Positions 28,260 through 38,429 of a stretch of 64,000 bases of DNA are shown piece by piece; positions within the stretch are counted from its first letter, which is position 1, and each line of letters starts with the position of its first letter. The stretch comes from a bacterium (lineage in GTDB: Bacteria > Planctomycetota > JAFGQW01): NCBI GenBank assembly GCA_030426805.1, contig JAUHXU010000003.1:62001-126000 (forward strand). The letters run 5' to 3'. Made by a program: the position numbers and the translations under genes. The notes under the pieces are model-generated. The model searched no databases, was not told the origin of the DNA, and was given only the letters and a program-made list of their open reading frames with translations.

Positions 28260-28988
28260 ATGGACACCAAACCGAACGACCCGCCGCTCGCGGGCCGACG
28301 CATCCTGATCACCGGCGGCAGCGCCGGGATCGGCCTCGCGACCGCGAAAGCGCTGATCGACCGCGGCGCGAAACTCGCGCTGATGGCGCGCACCGAGGGG
28401 CGCCTCGAGGCCGCCGCCGAACACCTCGGCGCGCACGCGCATTCGTTCGCGGGCGACGTATCGAACGAAGAGGACGCGGCGCGCGTCGTCGCAGCCGCGG
28501 CCGAAGCACTCGGCGGCCTCGACGGCCTGATCAACAACGCGGCGGTGTTCTACGGCAAGCCGCTCGAAGCGATCGGCGCACCGAGCTTCCGCAAGCTCCT
28601 CGACGTGAACGTCGTCGGCCCGGCGCTGATGGCACGCGAAGCACTGCCGCATCTGCGCGAAGCGGGCGGTGGCGACATCATCAACGTGTCGAGCACCGCA
28701 GGGCTCGGCGGCGGCCCGAACTTGACCGCCTACTCGGCGAGCAAGTTCGCGCTCCGTGGCATGACGATGTGCTGGCAAGCCGAACTCCGGCGCTCGAACA
28801 TCCGCGTCACGCTCGTCAACCCCAGCGAGGTGCAGACCGGCTTCGGCTCGGACAAGGGTCCGCGGCCGCCGGAGAAGCCGAACAAGCTGTTCCCCCACGA
28901 CATCGCGCACGCGATCGTCGGGGCGATCGAGATGAACCGACGCGGCTACGTGCCCGAAATCACCGTGCACGCGACGAATCCCTGGTAG
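28260..28988 (+). CDS. Short-chain dehydrogenase/reductase
   Basis: The 242-residue enzyme starts at the ATG at 28260, preceded by GAGGAG. It has the classical SDR layout: NAD(P)-binding TGGSAGIGLATA, the NNA motif (LINNAAV), catalytic Ser in NVSSTAG, and YSASK with the Tyr/Lys pair. The remainder is a typical Rossmann C-terminal segment with no specific substrate signature. Closest in style to general 3-oxoacyl-ACP reductase-like or DltE-like SDRs. It is probably co-transcribed with the phosphatase fusion gene. Substrate unknown. Confidence 0.9.
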   Translation: MDTKPNDPPLAGRRILITGGSAGIGLATAKALIDRGAKLALMARTEGRLEAAAEHLGAHAHSFAGDVSNEEDAARVVAAAAEALGGLDGLINNAAVFYGKPLEAIGAPSFRKLLDVNVVGPALMAREALPHLREAGGGDIINVSSTAGLGGGPNLTAYSASKFALRGMTMCWQAELRRSNIRVTLVNPSEVQTGFGSDKGPRPPEKPNKLFPHDIAHAIVGAIEMNRRGYVPEITVHATNPW

Positions 28989-29052
28989 CCTCCCCCGCGA
29001 CGGTGTAGGCTCTGCAATCCCCGCAGATCCGTCGCTCACGGAGGTATTCGAG

Positions 29053-31119
29053 ATGACGTATGGCCCGACGTTGCGGCTCCCCCTCGCCGCAGCGCTGCTC
29101 ACGACCCTGATCGCGACGACCGGCGTCGCACAGAACGAGACGTTCACGCCCGAACACGTCGCCAAACTCAAGGCCGTCGTGTCCGCCGAGATCTCACCCG
29201 ACGGTGCGCGCATCGCCTACGTCGTCGCGTGCCCGCGAACGCCGTTCAAGGACGCGGACGGCGGCTCGTGGACCGAGTTGCACGTCGCGGACGTCGACGG
29301 CACGTCGCGCCCCTACATCAGTGGCGAGGTCAACGTCGGCGGCGTGACGTGGGCGCCCGACGGCAAGTCGATCTGCTTCCTGACGAAGCGCGCCGGCGAC
29401 AAGGGCACGTCGCTCTACCGGATCCCGGTCGGTGGCGGTGAGGCGCAGCGCGTCTTCGCCCACGACTCGTCGATCTCCTCGTACAGCTGGTCGCACGACG
29501 GCAAACGCATCGCGTTCCGCGCCGTCGACCCCGACACCAAGCGCATCGCGAAGCACAAGAAGGCAGGCGTCTACCCGATCATTTACGAAGAGGACTTCCG
29601 CTACCCGCGCTTGTGGGTGCACGATCTCGCGACGGGGAAGTCGCGCAAGATCGGCCTCGACGGAGCCGTGCACGACATCGCGTGGAGCCCGACGGACAAT
29701 CGCATCGCGGTCTCGCTCGCACCCACGCCGCTCGTCGACGACAGTTACATGTTCAAGCGCCTGTCGATCGTCGACGCGAACGACGGCGAGGTCGTCTGCC
29801 AGATCGAGAACCCGGGCAAGCTCGGCGCGATCGCCTGGAGCCCGAACGGCAAGCAACTCGCGTTCATGTCCGGCGAGACGATCCACGACCCGAGCGACGG
29901 CCGCATGATGGTCGCGAACACGTCCACCGGTGCGTTCCGCAACGTGTGGCCCGGGATGGAAGGCTCCGACATCGGCAGGGGGTCGGACACCGGGTCGTTT
30001 GCGTGGCAGGACGACAAGCACCTGATGATGGTGATGAACACCGGGCCGTGGACCGAGTTCTACAAGGTCGCGGTGGACGGCTCGTCGTTCAAGAAGCTCT
30101 TCGGCGACGAGTCGCTGTGCATCAGCGGGTTGTCGCTGTCGGCGAACGGACAGGCCGCGGCGCTGCTCGGCGAATCCGCACGGTCGCCGAACGAGCTCTA
30201 CCTGATGCGCCACGGCGACACCGCACCGAAGCGCTTGACCGACGTGAACCCGTGGCTCGCGAAGATGCGCTTCGCGAAGCAGCGCGTCGTGCGCCACCCG
30301 GCCCGTGACGGGCTCGAGCTGCAGGGCGTGTTGATCGAACCGCTCGACCGTGTCGAGGGCAGGCGCTACCCGCTGATCATGTGCGTGCACGGTGGGCCCG
30401 AGGCGCACGTGATGAACGGCTGGGTCACGCGCTACGCCTATGCGGGTCAGGTCGGCGCCGCGCGCGGGTTCGCGGTGTTCTACCCGAACTACCGCGGCAG
30501 CACCGGACGCGGCGTGAAGTACTCGATGCTCGGCCAGGCCGATGCGGCCGGCAAGGAGTTCGACGACCTCGTCGACGCGAAGGAGCATCTCGTCAAGAGC
30601 GGCCTCGTCGACCCGGCGAAGGTCGGCGTGACCGGCGGCTCGTACGGGGGCTACGCGACCGCGTGGTGCGCGACGAAGCTCACCGAGCACTTCGCGGCCG
30701 GCGTGATGTTCGTCGGCATCTCGAACAAGGTGTCCAAGGCCGGCACGTCGGACATCCCGATGGAGATGTATCTCGTGCACGACCGCTCGTGGCCGTGGGA
30801 GAAGTTCGACTTCCTGTTCGACCGGAGCCCGATCAAGTACGTCGCGCAAGCGAAGACGCCGCTGCTGATCATGCACGGCGAGAAGGACCCGCGCGTCCAT
30901 CCCGGTCAGGCGCTCGAGCTGCATCGCATGCTCAAGCTGCAGAAGAAGCCGGTGCGGCTGATCTTCTACCGCGGCGAGGGACACGGCAACCGCCGCGCGG
31001 CGACGCGCTACGACTACAACCTGCGGATGCTCCGCTGGTTCGAGCACTACCTGAAGGGCGACGGCGGCAACCCGCCCCCGACCCGCATCGACTACCCGCT
31101 GGAGTCCCGCGCCAAGTAG
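29053..31119 (+). CDS. Secreted prolyl-oligopeptidase-family (S9) peptidase
   Basis: The 688-residue protein has a signal peptide (LAAALLTTLIATTGVAQ) and GGAGG 8 nt upstream. Residues about 30-400 form a WD40-like propeller (ISPDGARIAYVV, WAPDGKSICFLTK, WSHDGKRIAFRA). The C-terminal alpha/beta hydrolase domain holds the triad: Ser530 in GGSYGGYATAW, Asp612 in HGEKDPRVHP and His644 in GEGHGNRR. S9C-type acylaminoacyl- or dipeptidyl-peptidases of this build degrade short peptides, here in the periplasm or outside. All catalytic residues are present. Confidence 0.93.
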   Translation: MTYGPTLRLPLAAALLTTLIATTGVAQNETFTPEHVAKLKAVVSAEISPDGARIAYVVACPRTPFKDADGGSWTELHVADVDGTSRPYISGEVNVGGVTWAPDGKSICFLTKRAGDKGTSLYRIPVGGGEAQRVFAHDSSISSYSWSHDGKRIAFRAVDPDTKRIAKHKKAGVYPIIYEEDFRYPRLWVHDLATGKSRKIGLDGAVHDIAWSPTDNRIAVSLAPTPLVDDSYMFKRLSIVDANDGEVVCQIENPGKLGAIAWSPNGKQLAFMSGETIHDPSDGRMMVANTSTGAFRNVWPGMEGSDIGRGSDTGSFAWQDDKHLMMVMNTGPWTEFYKVAVDGSSFKKLFGDESLCISGLSLSANGQAAALLGESARSPNELYLMRHGDTAPKRLTDVNPWLAKMRFAKQRVVRHPARDGLELQGVLIEPLDRVEGRRYPLIMCVHGGPEAHVMNGWVTRYAYAGQVGAARGFAVFYPNYRGSTGRGVKYSMLGQADAAGKEFDDLVDAKEHLVKSGLVDPAKVGVTGGSYGGYATAWCATKLTEHFAAGVMFVGISNKVSKAGTSDIPMEMYLVHDRSWPWEKFDFLFDRSPIKYVAQAKTPLLIMHGEKDPRVHPGQALELHRMLKLQKKPVRLIFYRGEGHGNRRAATRYDYNLRMLRWFEHYLKGDGGNPPPTRIDYPLESRAK

Positions 31120-31139
31120 TCGCAGATCGTTCGAAACCA

Positions 31140-31207
31140 AATCGCGCGCCGCCCGACATCCATAGGCGGAAACCAGCCGCCTGCGGCAGCGACGGCGGCG
31201 CGCGATT
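31140..31207. repeat. Nested inverted repeat between S9 peptidase and Uma2 genes
   Basis: The outer arms AATCGCGCGCCGCC (31140-31153) and its exact complement (31194-31207) are 14 bp and perfect. The 40-nt interior contains a second hairpin, AGGCGG / CCGCCT (31164-31169 and 31177-31182). There is no T run after it, so it is not a classical terminator. It ends 13 bp before the Uma2 ATG and could fold in that gene's leader. Confidence 0.6.
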
Positions 31208-31220
31208 GAAAGGAACGTTC

Positions 31221-31730
31221 ATGCGAACCGAATCGATTCCGAATGGCACTCGGCACGAGTGGATCGACGGCATGCTGCACGTGCAGTCCACGCCGACGCC
31301 CCGCCATCAACTCGTCGTCGGCGACATCTACCGACAGATCGCCGACGAACTCGAATCTCGAAACGACACCGTCTTCGTGGGGCCGATCGACGTCGAGTTC
31401 ACCCCGAACGACGTGCTCGTTCCGGACATCGTCGTCGTTCGGGACTCGAACCACTCGATCATCACAGCAAAGCGGTTGATCGGCCTTCCGGATCTGATCA
31501 TCGAAGTCACCTCGACCGAGACGGACTGGTACGACCGCGCTCAGAAGTTCGGACTCTACGAACGCGAGGCGGTCCCGGAATACTGGGTCGTCGACCCCGA
31601 GAAGCGCGTCATCGAGCACTTCATCCACGACGACACGCGCTATCTGCGGCGGGAATCCGACGGGCCGTTCACGACGTCGATTCGGGTCCACGGCCTGACC
31701 GTCGACCTGGAGCGGGTCTTCCGACAGTAG
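31221..31730 (+). CDS. Uma2-family (DUF820) restriction-endonuclease-fold protein
   Basis: The 169-residue product starts at the ATG at 31221, with AAGGA upstream. The PD-(D/E)xK core is visible: D in VFVGPIDVEF, VLVPDIVVVRD, then LIIEVTSTET and YDRAQKFGLYEREAVPEYWVVD with the Lys/Glu positions in place. Uma2 proteins are common multi-copy genes in cyanobacteria and Planctomycetota, and their biological role remains unclear. The long nested inverted repeat just before its start is unusual. It is convergent with the aquaporin gene, whose stop is 3 bp away. Confidence 0.88.
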   Translation: MRTESIPNGTRHEWIDGMLHVQSTPTPRHQLVVGDIYRQIADELESRNDTVFVGPIDVEFTPNDVLVPDIVVVRDSNHSIITAKRLIGLPDLIIEVTSTETDWYDRAQKFGLYEREAVPEYWVVDPEKRVIEHFIHDDTRYLRRESDGPFTTSIRVHGLTVDLERVFRQ

Positions 31731-31733
31731 CCC

Positions 31734-32369
31734 TTACGCGTCGTCGGCTTCCTGGATGCGGTACGCGACGCCGGCGAGCAGTGCGCCGACGATCGGGCCG
31801 ACGACGTAGATCCACAGGTCGCTCAGCGACGCGCCGTGCAGAGCGCCGTAGCCGATCGAGCCCACCGCGACGGCGGGGTTGAACGCGGCCCCGGACACCG
31901 GGCCGACCACGTAGGCGCCGGCGACGACGACGAGCGCGATCGCGATGCCGTAGTAGTCGTTGCCCTTCGTCTGCGCCGACACGCCGACGTGGAAGATCGT
32001 CAGCATCAGCGCGAACGTGAACAGGACCTCCGCGCCGAGCGCGGTCGCGACGTCGTGGCCCGCCCCCGGTGCCGGGCCGAACGTGGCGCCGAGGAGCGCG
32101 TGCACCGCGAACGCCGCGAGTGCCGCACCGGCGAGCTGCGCGATCAGATAGCGGACGAGCAGGGACACCGACAGCGCACCGTGCGCGAAGAGCGCGATGC
32201 TGACCGCCGGGTTGTAGTGCGCGCCCGAGACGTGGGCCCCCATGTAGATCAGGCTCGCGAGCACCGCACCGACCGCGATCGGCGCGGCATCGGCATTCAC
32301 GGTGACGGCGAGGCCGATCGTCAGCACGACAAAAAAAGTGCCGAGGCACTCGGTCAACAGCTTGGGCAT
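31734..32369 (-). CDS. Aquaporin/glycerol-facilitator family channel
   Basis: The 211-residue MIP channel starts at the ATG at 32369, with GAGGA upstream. It has six hydrophobic helices and both half-helix NPA boxes: SGAHYNPAVSIALF near residue 50 and SGAAFNPAVAVGS near residue 165. It begins with the usual MIP N terminus (LTECLGTFFVVLTIG). It should conduct water or small neutral solutes across the inner membrane. The selectivity filter was not resolved. It is transcribed away from the TPP riboswitch/thiC unit. Confidence 0.92.
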   Translation of the reverse strand: MPKLLTECLGTFFVVLTIGLAVTVNADAAPIAVGAVLASLIYMGAHVSGAHYNPAVSIALFAHGALSVSLLVRYLIAQLAGAALAAFAVHALLGATFGPAPGAGHDVATALGAEVLFTFALMLTIFHVGVSAQTKGNDYYGIAIALVVVAGAYVVGPVSGAAFNPAVAVGSIGYGALHGASLSDLWIYVVGPIVGALLAGVAYRIQEADDA

Positions 32370-32420
32370 CGGGTCCTCGCGGTGAATCCAGCCGGAATCG
32401 GCGTCGAGCATGCATGCTGC

Positions 32421-32449
32421 TTGCCCCGCTGTCGACCTCGACGTATGTT
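32421..32449 (+). promoter_or_regulatory. Putative sigma70-type promoter of thiC
   Basis: TTGCCC (32421-32426) and TATGTT (32444-32449) are separated by 17 nt and lie 22 bp before the TPP aptamer. Each hexamer matches the consensus at four of six positions. The placement just ahead of a riboswitch adds weight. Confidence 0.5.
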
Positions 32450-32470
32450 CTTTACACACTGCTCCATCGC

Positions 32471-32550
32471 TGGGGGCGTCCCGCGCCTGCGGGGCTGAGA
32501 GGCACCCCTTGAACCTGATCCGGATCACACCGGCGTAGGAAACGCGGAAG
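32471..32550 (+). promoter_or_regulatory. TPP (THI-box) riboswitch
   Basis: The conserved aptamer core is plain: GGGGCTGAGAGGCACCCCTT, then GAACCTGATCCGGATCACAC, then CGGCGTAGGAA, which are the thi-box pyrimidine- and pyrophosphate-sensing segments. It lies 13 bp before the thiC start and should lower thiC expression when thiamin pyrophosphate is abundant. The short distance to the ATG suggests control of translation initiation, as no terminator hairpin with a T run is seen between aptamer and start. Confidence 0.95.
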
Positions 32551-32563
32551 GCGAGCCCACACG

Positions 32564-34252
<1,689 letters not shown>

Positions 34253-34266
34253 GTGCTGCTCCGTAG

Positions 34267-34962
34267 ATGACCGACGACGCGCTCCCGCAGGTCCCCTACC
34301 ACCCCGCGTGCCCGACCGACGCCGAAGCCGTCGCCCGGGCGCGCGCGTTCTTCGAGCGGATGGACACGCGGCGAAGCGTTCGTGCGTTCTCCGACCGGCC
34401 GGTGCCGCGCGCCTGCATCGAGCACGCGCTCGCCGCGGCCGGCACCGCGCCGTCGGGTGCCCACATGCAGCCGTGGACATGGGTGGTCGTCGACGACCCG
34501 ACGCTCAAGTCGCAGATCCGCGAAGCGGCCGAGGCGGAGGAGCGCCAGAGCTACGAAGGCGGCCGCATGAACGAGGAGTGGCTCGAGGCGCTGCGCCCGC
34601 TCGGCACCGATTGGCGCAAGCCGTTCCTCGAGGTCGCGCCGTATCTCGTCGTCTGCTTCGAGCAACGCTGGGGCGTACGCCCCGACGGCTCGCGCCGCAA
34701 GCACTACTACGTCTCGGAGAGCGTCGGCATCTCGTGCGGGCTGTTCATCACGGCGATCCACGAGATGGGACTCGCGACGCTGACACACACACCGAGCCCG
34801 ATGCGCTTCCTGAGCCGCCTGCTCGGTCGGCCCGACAACGAGCGCCCGTTCATCCTGTTTCCGGTCGGCTTTCCGGCCGACGACGCGACCGTGCCGGCAC
34901 TGACGCGCAAGCCGCTGCCCGACTTCGTCCAGTGGAACCGACCCGATGACGCCCCCGCCTGA
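34267..34962 (+). CDS. Nitroreductase-family flavoprotein, iodotyrosine-deiodinase-like
   Basis: The 231-residue FMN protein matches the iodotyrosine deiodinase (IYD) branch rather than generic nitroreductases: RRSVRAFSDRPVP, TAPSGAHMQPWTWVVV, HYYVSESVGISCGLFITA, and LLGRPDNERPFILFPVGFP followed by DATVPALTRKPL. The Glu-Tyr-Lys set that holds the halotyrosine in IYD appears to be present as Glu92, Tyr96 and Lys118 (EERQSY and DWRK, one residue inserted relative to the mammalian enzyme as I recall it). It would reductively dehalogenate halogenated tyrosine or a related phenol. Bacterial IYDs are known, but their physiological role is unclear. It lies 14 bp after thiC and overlaps the next gene by 17 bp, so a TPP-regulated transcript is likely. 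Confidence 0.88.
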   Translation: MTDDALPQVPYHPACPTDAEAVARARAFFERMDTRRSVRAFSDRPVPRACIEHALAAAGTAPSGAHMQPWTWVVVDDPTLKSQIREAAEAEERQSYEGGRMNEEWLEALRPLGTDWRKPFLEVAPYLVVCFEQRWGVRPDGSRRKHYYVSESVGISCGLFITAIHEMGLATLTHTPSPMRFLSRLLGRPDNERPFILFPVGFPADDATVPALTRKPLPDFVQWNRPDDAPA

Positions 34963-37498
34963 TCCGACCGCACCCGCACGCTGGGGCCGCGGCCGGGTCG
35001 CGACGCTCCTGCTCGCCCTCTTCGCGTTCTACGCGTTCCCGATCGGCTTCTGGCCCGATCTCCCCGGGGCGAACGAGACCGCACACATGTACCTCGGGAT
35101 GGCGCTCTACGACCGTGCCGAGCCGTTCGTCGACGCCGAGGTGCGCGACTACTTCTTCAGCCACGACTGCACGTTCGACGGCGAGCACTACCGGTCGAAC
35201 AAGCAGCCGGGCCTCGGGATCTGGCTCGTCCCGGGCGTCGCGATCGTCGACTGGCTCACGCCCGGACCGCCGGAGATGGTGCACGTGCACTACGGCGCGC
35301 GCGTGCTGATGATCGCGATCCCGTTCGTGCTGTTCCTGCTCCTGCTCGGTCGCACGCTCGAGGGACTCGTCCGCCCGTCGGTCGCATGGGCGATCGTCAT
35401 CGCGTACGCGCTCGGCTCGAATGCCGGCGTCTACGCGACGCGCCTGTTCAGCCACGACGTGACGGCGCTGATGATCGGCACCGCGTTCATCCTGCTCTGG
35501 CGGGGCCCCCGACTCCGCTGGCTCGCGGGCGCCGCGTGCGGCTGGGCGGTCCTGTGCGAGACCCAGACCCTCGGCGTCGCGCTCGTCCTGACCGTGCTCG
35601 CCTCGTTCGACCGCGACCGCAAGTTCCGACCGATGGCGCTCGTCTCGTTCGGCCTCGGCGCCCTCGCGGTGGCGGCGATCCTGTTCGGCTACAACGCCGC
35701 CGCGCACGGTGGCGCCGCGACGACCGGCTACGCGAAGGAGTTCGACAAGTTCGCGGTGAAGGGCTCGTTCTACGGCTTCGAGATGCCCCAGTTGCACAAG
35801 CCGGCGAAGCTCCTGTTCAGCCCGATGGTCGGCCTGTTCTTCCACGCGCCGTGGCTCCTGCTCGCGATCCCGGCCACCTGGTGGTGCGTTCGGCGGAGCC
35901 GCGGGGATCGCTTCTTCCTGATCGGCGCGGCCGTCGCGGTCTTCGTCCAACTCGCGCTCGTCTCGTCGCACCAGTACTGGCTCGGTGGCGCGACCGTCGG
36001 GCCGCGCTACATCACCCCCGTCGTCCCGTTGCTGCTGATTCTGATCGCCGCCGGATTCGGCGCACGGCGGCTCCCGAACCCGACGCCGTGGGTCGCGGCC
36101 GCGGCGGCGCTCGTCGTCTCCGGTATCGCGTGGCACGTCGTGCTGATCCTGACGACGACCGACATCAACACCTGGGGCGACCAGTGGGCGCTCAACCCGA
36201 TCGACGGGTTCGCCTATCCCCTCCTGGGCAAGGGGATCACGACGCTCACGATCGGTCGCGTGCTGTTCGAGATGAGCGCGGTGACGTCGGGCATCGTACT
36301 CGTGCTCCTCGCCCTCGCACCGATCACGGCGCTCGTCTGGTGGGCGCTACGCGACGGGGCGCCACGCGTCGCGCTGCTGGCCGGTGCGGCCGGAGGACTC
36401 GTGCTCTTCTTCGCGCTGAGCCGGATCGGCGTGGACACGTCGTGGCTGACGAACACGCACCACCCGCGCCTCTTCACGTTCATGAGCGAGAAGCACCTTC
36501 GCCGCGACGGCGACATCGCGTTCAAGTGGCGACCGAGTGCCGGCGCGCCACGAACGGTGCGCTACACGCGAACGGAGCACGATCCGCGCTTCGCCGAGCT
36601 GCACGCCGCGAACGCGCCGCTCGAGGAACTGGCGCGCAACCTGAACTACGCGACGCGCGCGCTCGGACTCGCCGACGGCACGGTTCTCGTCACCGAGATG
36701 ATGAAGAACGTCATCTACCGAATCCCGCCCGACGGCGCGCTCGAGGTGTGGCGCGCGAACGCGGGATGCGCGCACCGCCGCATCGCCGACATCCGCTTCC
36801 CCGGCGTCAACGACATGATCCGGCACCCGATCACCGGCGAGTTGCTGCTCACGGAGCAGGGCCGACGACGCATCGTCGCGCTGTCCGAATCGGGCGAGGC
36901 GTCGGTCGTCGTCGAGCGATTCGGCGACAAGCGACTCAACATGCCGAACAGCATGTCGGCGCGCCGCGACGGCTGGATCTACTTCACCGACCCGACTGCC
37001 GCGATGCCGCAGGTGCCGAAGGGCATGCCGCCGATCCCCGGCTTCGAGCGCGAGTTGCCGTTCGCCGGGATCTTCCGGACGCGCGGCGGGACGGTCGAAC
37101 TCGTCGAGGGACGGGTTCCCGGACCGCTCGACCTCGCGCTCTCGCCCGACGAGACCACCCTCTACGTCGTCGACCTCGGGCAGCGTGAGGGGATCTGGGC
37201 GTTCCCCGTGCTTCCCGACGGAAAGCTCGGCGCCCCGCGCGCGTTCGGCCAGGTCACCGGCAAACCGAACCGCCAGGACCAGAGCGTCGCCGTCGACGAA
37301 CGCGGCAACGTGTGGATCGCGGGCACCGACGGGGTCCGCGTACTCGATCGCGTCGGCTCGCCGCTCGGCACGATCAAAGGGCCCCGCCCGTTCATCGGCA
37401 TCACGTTCGGCGGCGCCGACGGCAAGACGCTGTTCCTCACGGACGGGATGGGGGCGTATCGGATGCCGGTCCGCGTCGCCGGCGCCGAGCCTCGCTGA
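34946..37498 (+). CDS. Polytopic membrane protein fused to SMP-30-like propeller
   Basis: The 850-residue protein has two parts. Residues 1 to about 500 hold roughly 11 hydrophobic helices and, after the first, the luminal-looking loop GFWPDLPGANETAHMYL. This recalls GT-C/PMT-type glycosyltransferases, though no DD-type catalytic motif is certain. Residues about 560-850 form a six-bladed SMP-30/gluconolactonase-like propeller (MMKNVIYRIPPDGALEVWRA, MPNSMSARRDGWIYFTDPT, NVWIAGTDGVRVLDR). The propeller would face the periplasm. The ATG overlaps the previous gene by 17 bp and its 3' end overlaps queG tail-to-tail by 62 bp. I do not know a characterised protein with this order, and I infer no reaction. 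Confidence 0.8.
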   Translation: MTPPPDPTAPARWGRGRVATLLLALFAFYAFPIGFWPDLPGANETAHMYLGMALYDRAEPFVDAEVRDYFFSHDCTFDGEHYRSNKQPGLGIWLVPGVAIVDWLTPGPPEMVHVHYGARVLMIAIPFVLFLLLLGRTLEGLVRPSVAWAIVIAYALGSNAGVYATRLFSHDVTALMIGTAFILLWRGPRLRWLAGAACGWAVLCETQTLGVALVLTVLASFDRDRKFRPMALVSFGLGALAVAAILFGYNAAAHGGAATTGYAKEFDKFAVKGSFYGFEMPQLHKPAKLLFSPMVGLFFHAPWLLLAIPATWWCVRRSRGDRFFLIGAAVAVFVQLALVSSHQYWLGGATVGPRYITPVVPLLLILIAAGFGARRLPNPTPWVAAAAALVVSGIAWHVVLILTTTDINTWGDQWALNPIDGFAYPLLGKGITTLTIGRVLFEMSAVTSGIVLVLLALAPITALVWWALRDGAPRVALLAGAAGGLVLFFALSRIGVDTSWLTNTHHPRLFTFMSEKHLRRDGDIAFKWRPSAGAPRTVRYTRTEHDPRFAELHAANAPLEELARNLNYATRALGLADGTVLVTEMMKNVIYRIPPDGALEVWRANAGCAHRRIADIRFPGVNDMIRHPITGELLLTEQGRRRIVALSESGEASVVVERFGDKRLNMPNSMSARRDGWIYFTDPTAAMPQVPKGMPPIPGFERELPFAGIFRTRGGTVELVEGRVPGPLDLALSPDETTLYVVDLGQREGIWAFPVLPDGKLGAPRAFGQVTGKPNRQDQSVAVDERGNVWIAGTDGVRVLDRVGSPLGTIKGPRPFIGITFGGADGKTLFLTDGMGAYRMPVRVAGAEPR

Positions 37499-38429
37499 TC
37501 GCGTAGCGCACGTTGCGCAGCAGCCCGGCGAGTTTCGTCCGCTTGACCGGGCTCCGCCGGAACCGCGCGCGAAACGCGTCGTCGTCGAGCGCGGCGAGCG
37601 ACGCCAACGACGGCCCGACGTTGCCGGGGCGGGGCGCGAACCGCGACTCGTCGGTGGGCGTGGCGAACTTCCCGTTCCACGGACAGACGTCCTGGCAGAC
37701 GTCGCAACCGAACACCCAGTTGTCGAACGCGCCACGCCCCTCCAGCGACGGGCCGCGATGCTCGATCGTCCAGTAGGAGATGCACTTGGTCGCATCGAGC
37801 CGATACGGCGCCGGAAACGCATCGGTCGGGCAGGCATCGAGGCAACGCGTGCACCGCCCACACCGATCGATCCCCGGCGCGTCGGGCTCGAGTTCCCAGT
37901 CGAGGACAAGTTCGCCGAGAAACACCCACGACCCGAGGTCGCGCGTGATCACGTTCGTGTGCTTTCCGAGCCAGCCGATCCCCGCCGCGACCGCCCAGTA
38001 TTTCTCCATCATCGGCGCCGTGTCGACACAGCACTTCACCCGAACGGTCGGGTCGATGCGCTCGAGCGCGCGACGCACCGCGAACAGGCCGTCCTTGACG
38101 ATGTCGTGGTAGTCGTCCCCCCACGCGTAGCGGGACAGCTTGGCGCCCTCGGGGTCGTCGGGGATCTCGTCGGGCGTGTAGTAGTTCCGCGCGACCGCGA
38201 CGACCGACCGCGCACCGGGCAGCAGCACCCGTGGGTCGAATCGCTCGTCGCTTCGCTGTTCGAGGTAGCGCATCTCGCCGTGCCGACCATCGTCGATCCA
38301 CCGGCGGTAGGCGTCACGATGCCGATCGGCGACCGCATCGGCGCGGGCGATGCCGACGCGGTCGAACCCCGCCTCGCGGCACAGTCGTTTGACGAGGTCG
38401 GTGCGGGCGGCCGGTGACGTGTCGTTCAT
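37437..38429 (-). CDS. queG: Epoxyqueuosine reductase QueG
   Basis: The 330-residue enzyme performs the last step of queuosine synthesis in tRNA, reducing epoxyqueuosine with cobalamin and two 4Fe-4S clusters. Signatures: ARNYYTPDEIP, VDTAPMMEKYWAVAAGIGWLGKH (catalytic Asp in VDTAP), the first cluster set C-x2-C-x2-C-x3-C-P (DRCGRCTRCLDACPTDAF) and the second in GCDVCQDVCPWN. The C-terminal segment after the clusters is normal, without a PBS/HEAT extension. Its ATG overlaps the stop of the S41 peptidase gene (ATGA). Its 3' end overlaps the convergent membrane-fusion gene by 62 bp. Confidence 0.95.
   Translation of the reverse strand: MNDTSPAARTDLVKRLCREAGFDRVGIARADAVADRHRDAYRRWIDDGRHGEMRYLEQRSDERFDPRVLLPGARSVVAVARNYYTPDEIPDDPEGAKLSRYAWGDDYHDIVKDGLFAVRRALERIDPTVRVKCCVDTAPMMEKYWAVAAGIGWLGKHTNVITRDLGSWVFLGELVLDWELEPDAPGIDRCGRCTRCLDACPTDAFPAPYRLDATKCISYWTIEHRGPSLEGRGAFDNWVFGCDVCQDVCPWNGKFATPTDESRFAPRPGNVGPSLASLAALDDDAFRARFRRSPVKRTKLAGLLRNVRYAISEARRRRRGPASDTPPSRP

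Noticed and set aside
32325..32345. Run of seven A/T in the aquaporin gene as a frameshift or terminator
   Set aside because: The run encodes residues of a normal MIP helix, the frame is intact on both sides and no stem precedes it.
38355..38375. GGTTCGA-like T-loop segment suggesting a tRNA
   Set aside because: It lies within the queG coding sequence, and no acceptor or anticodon stem can be folded around it.
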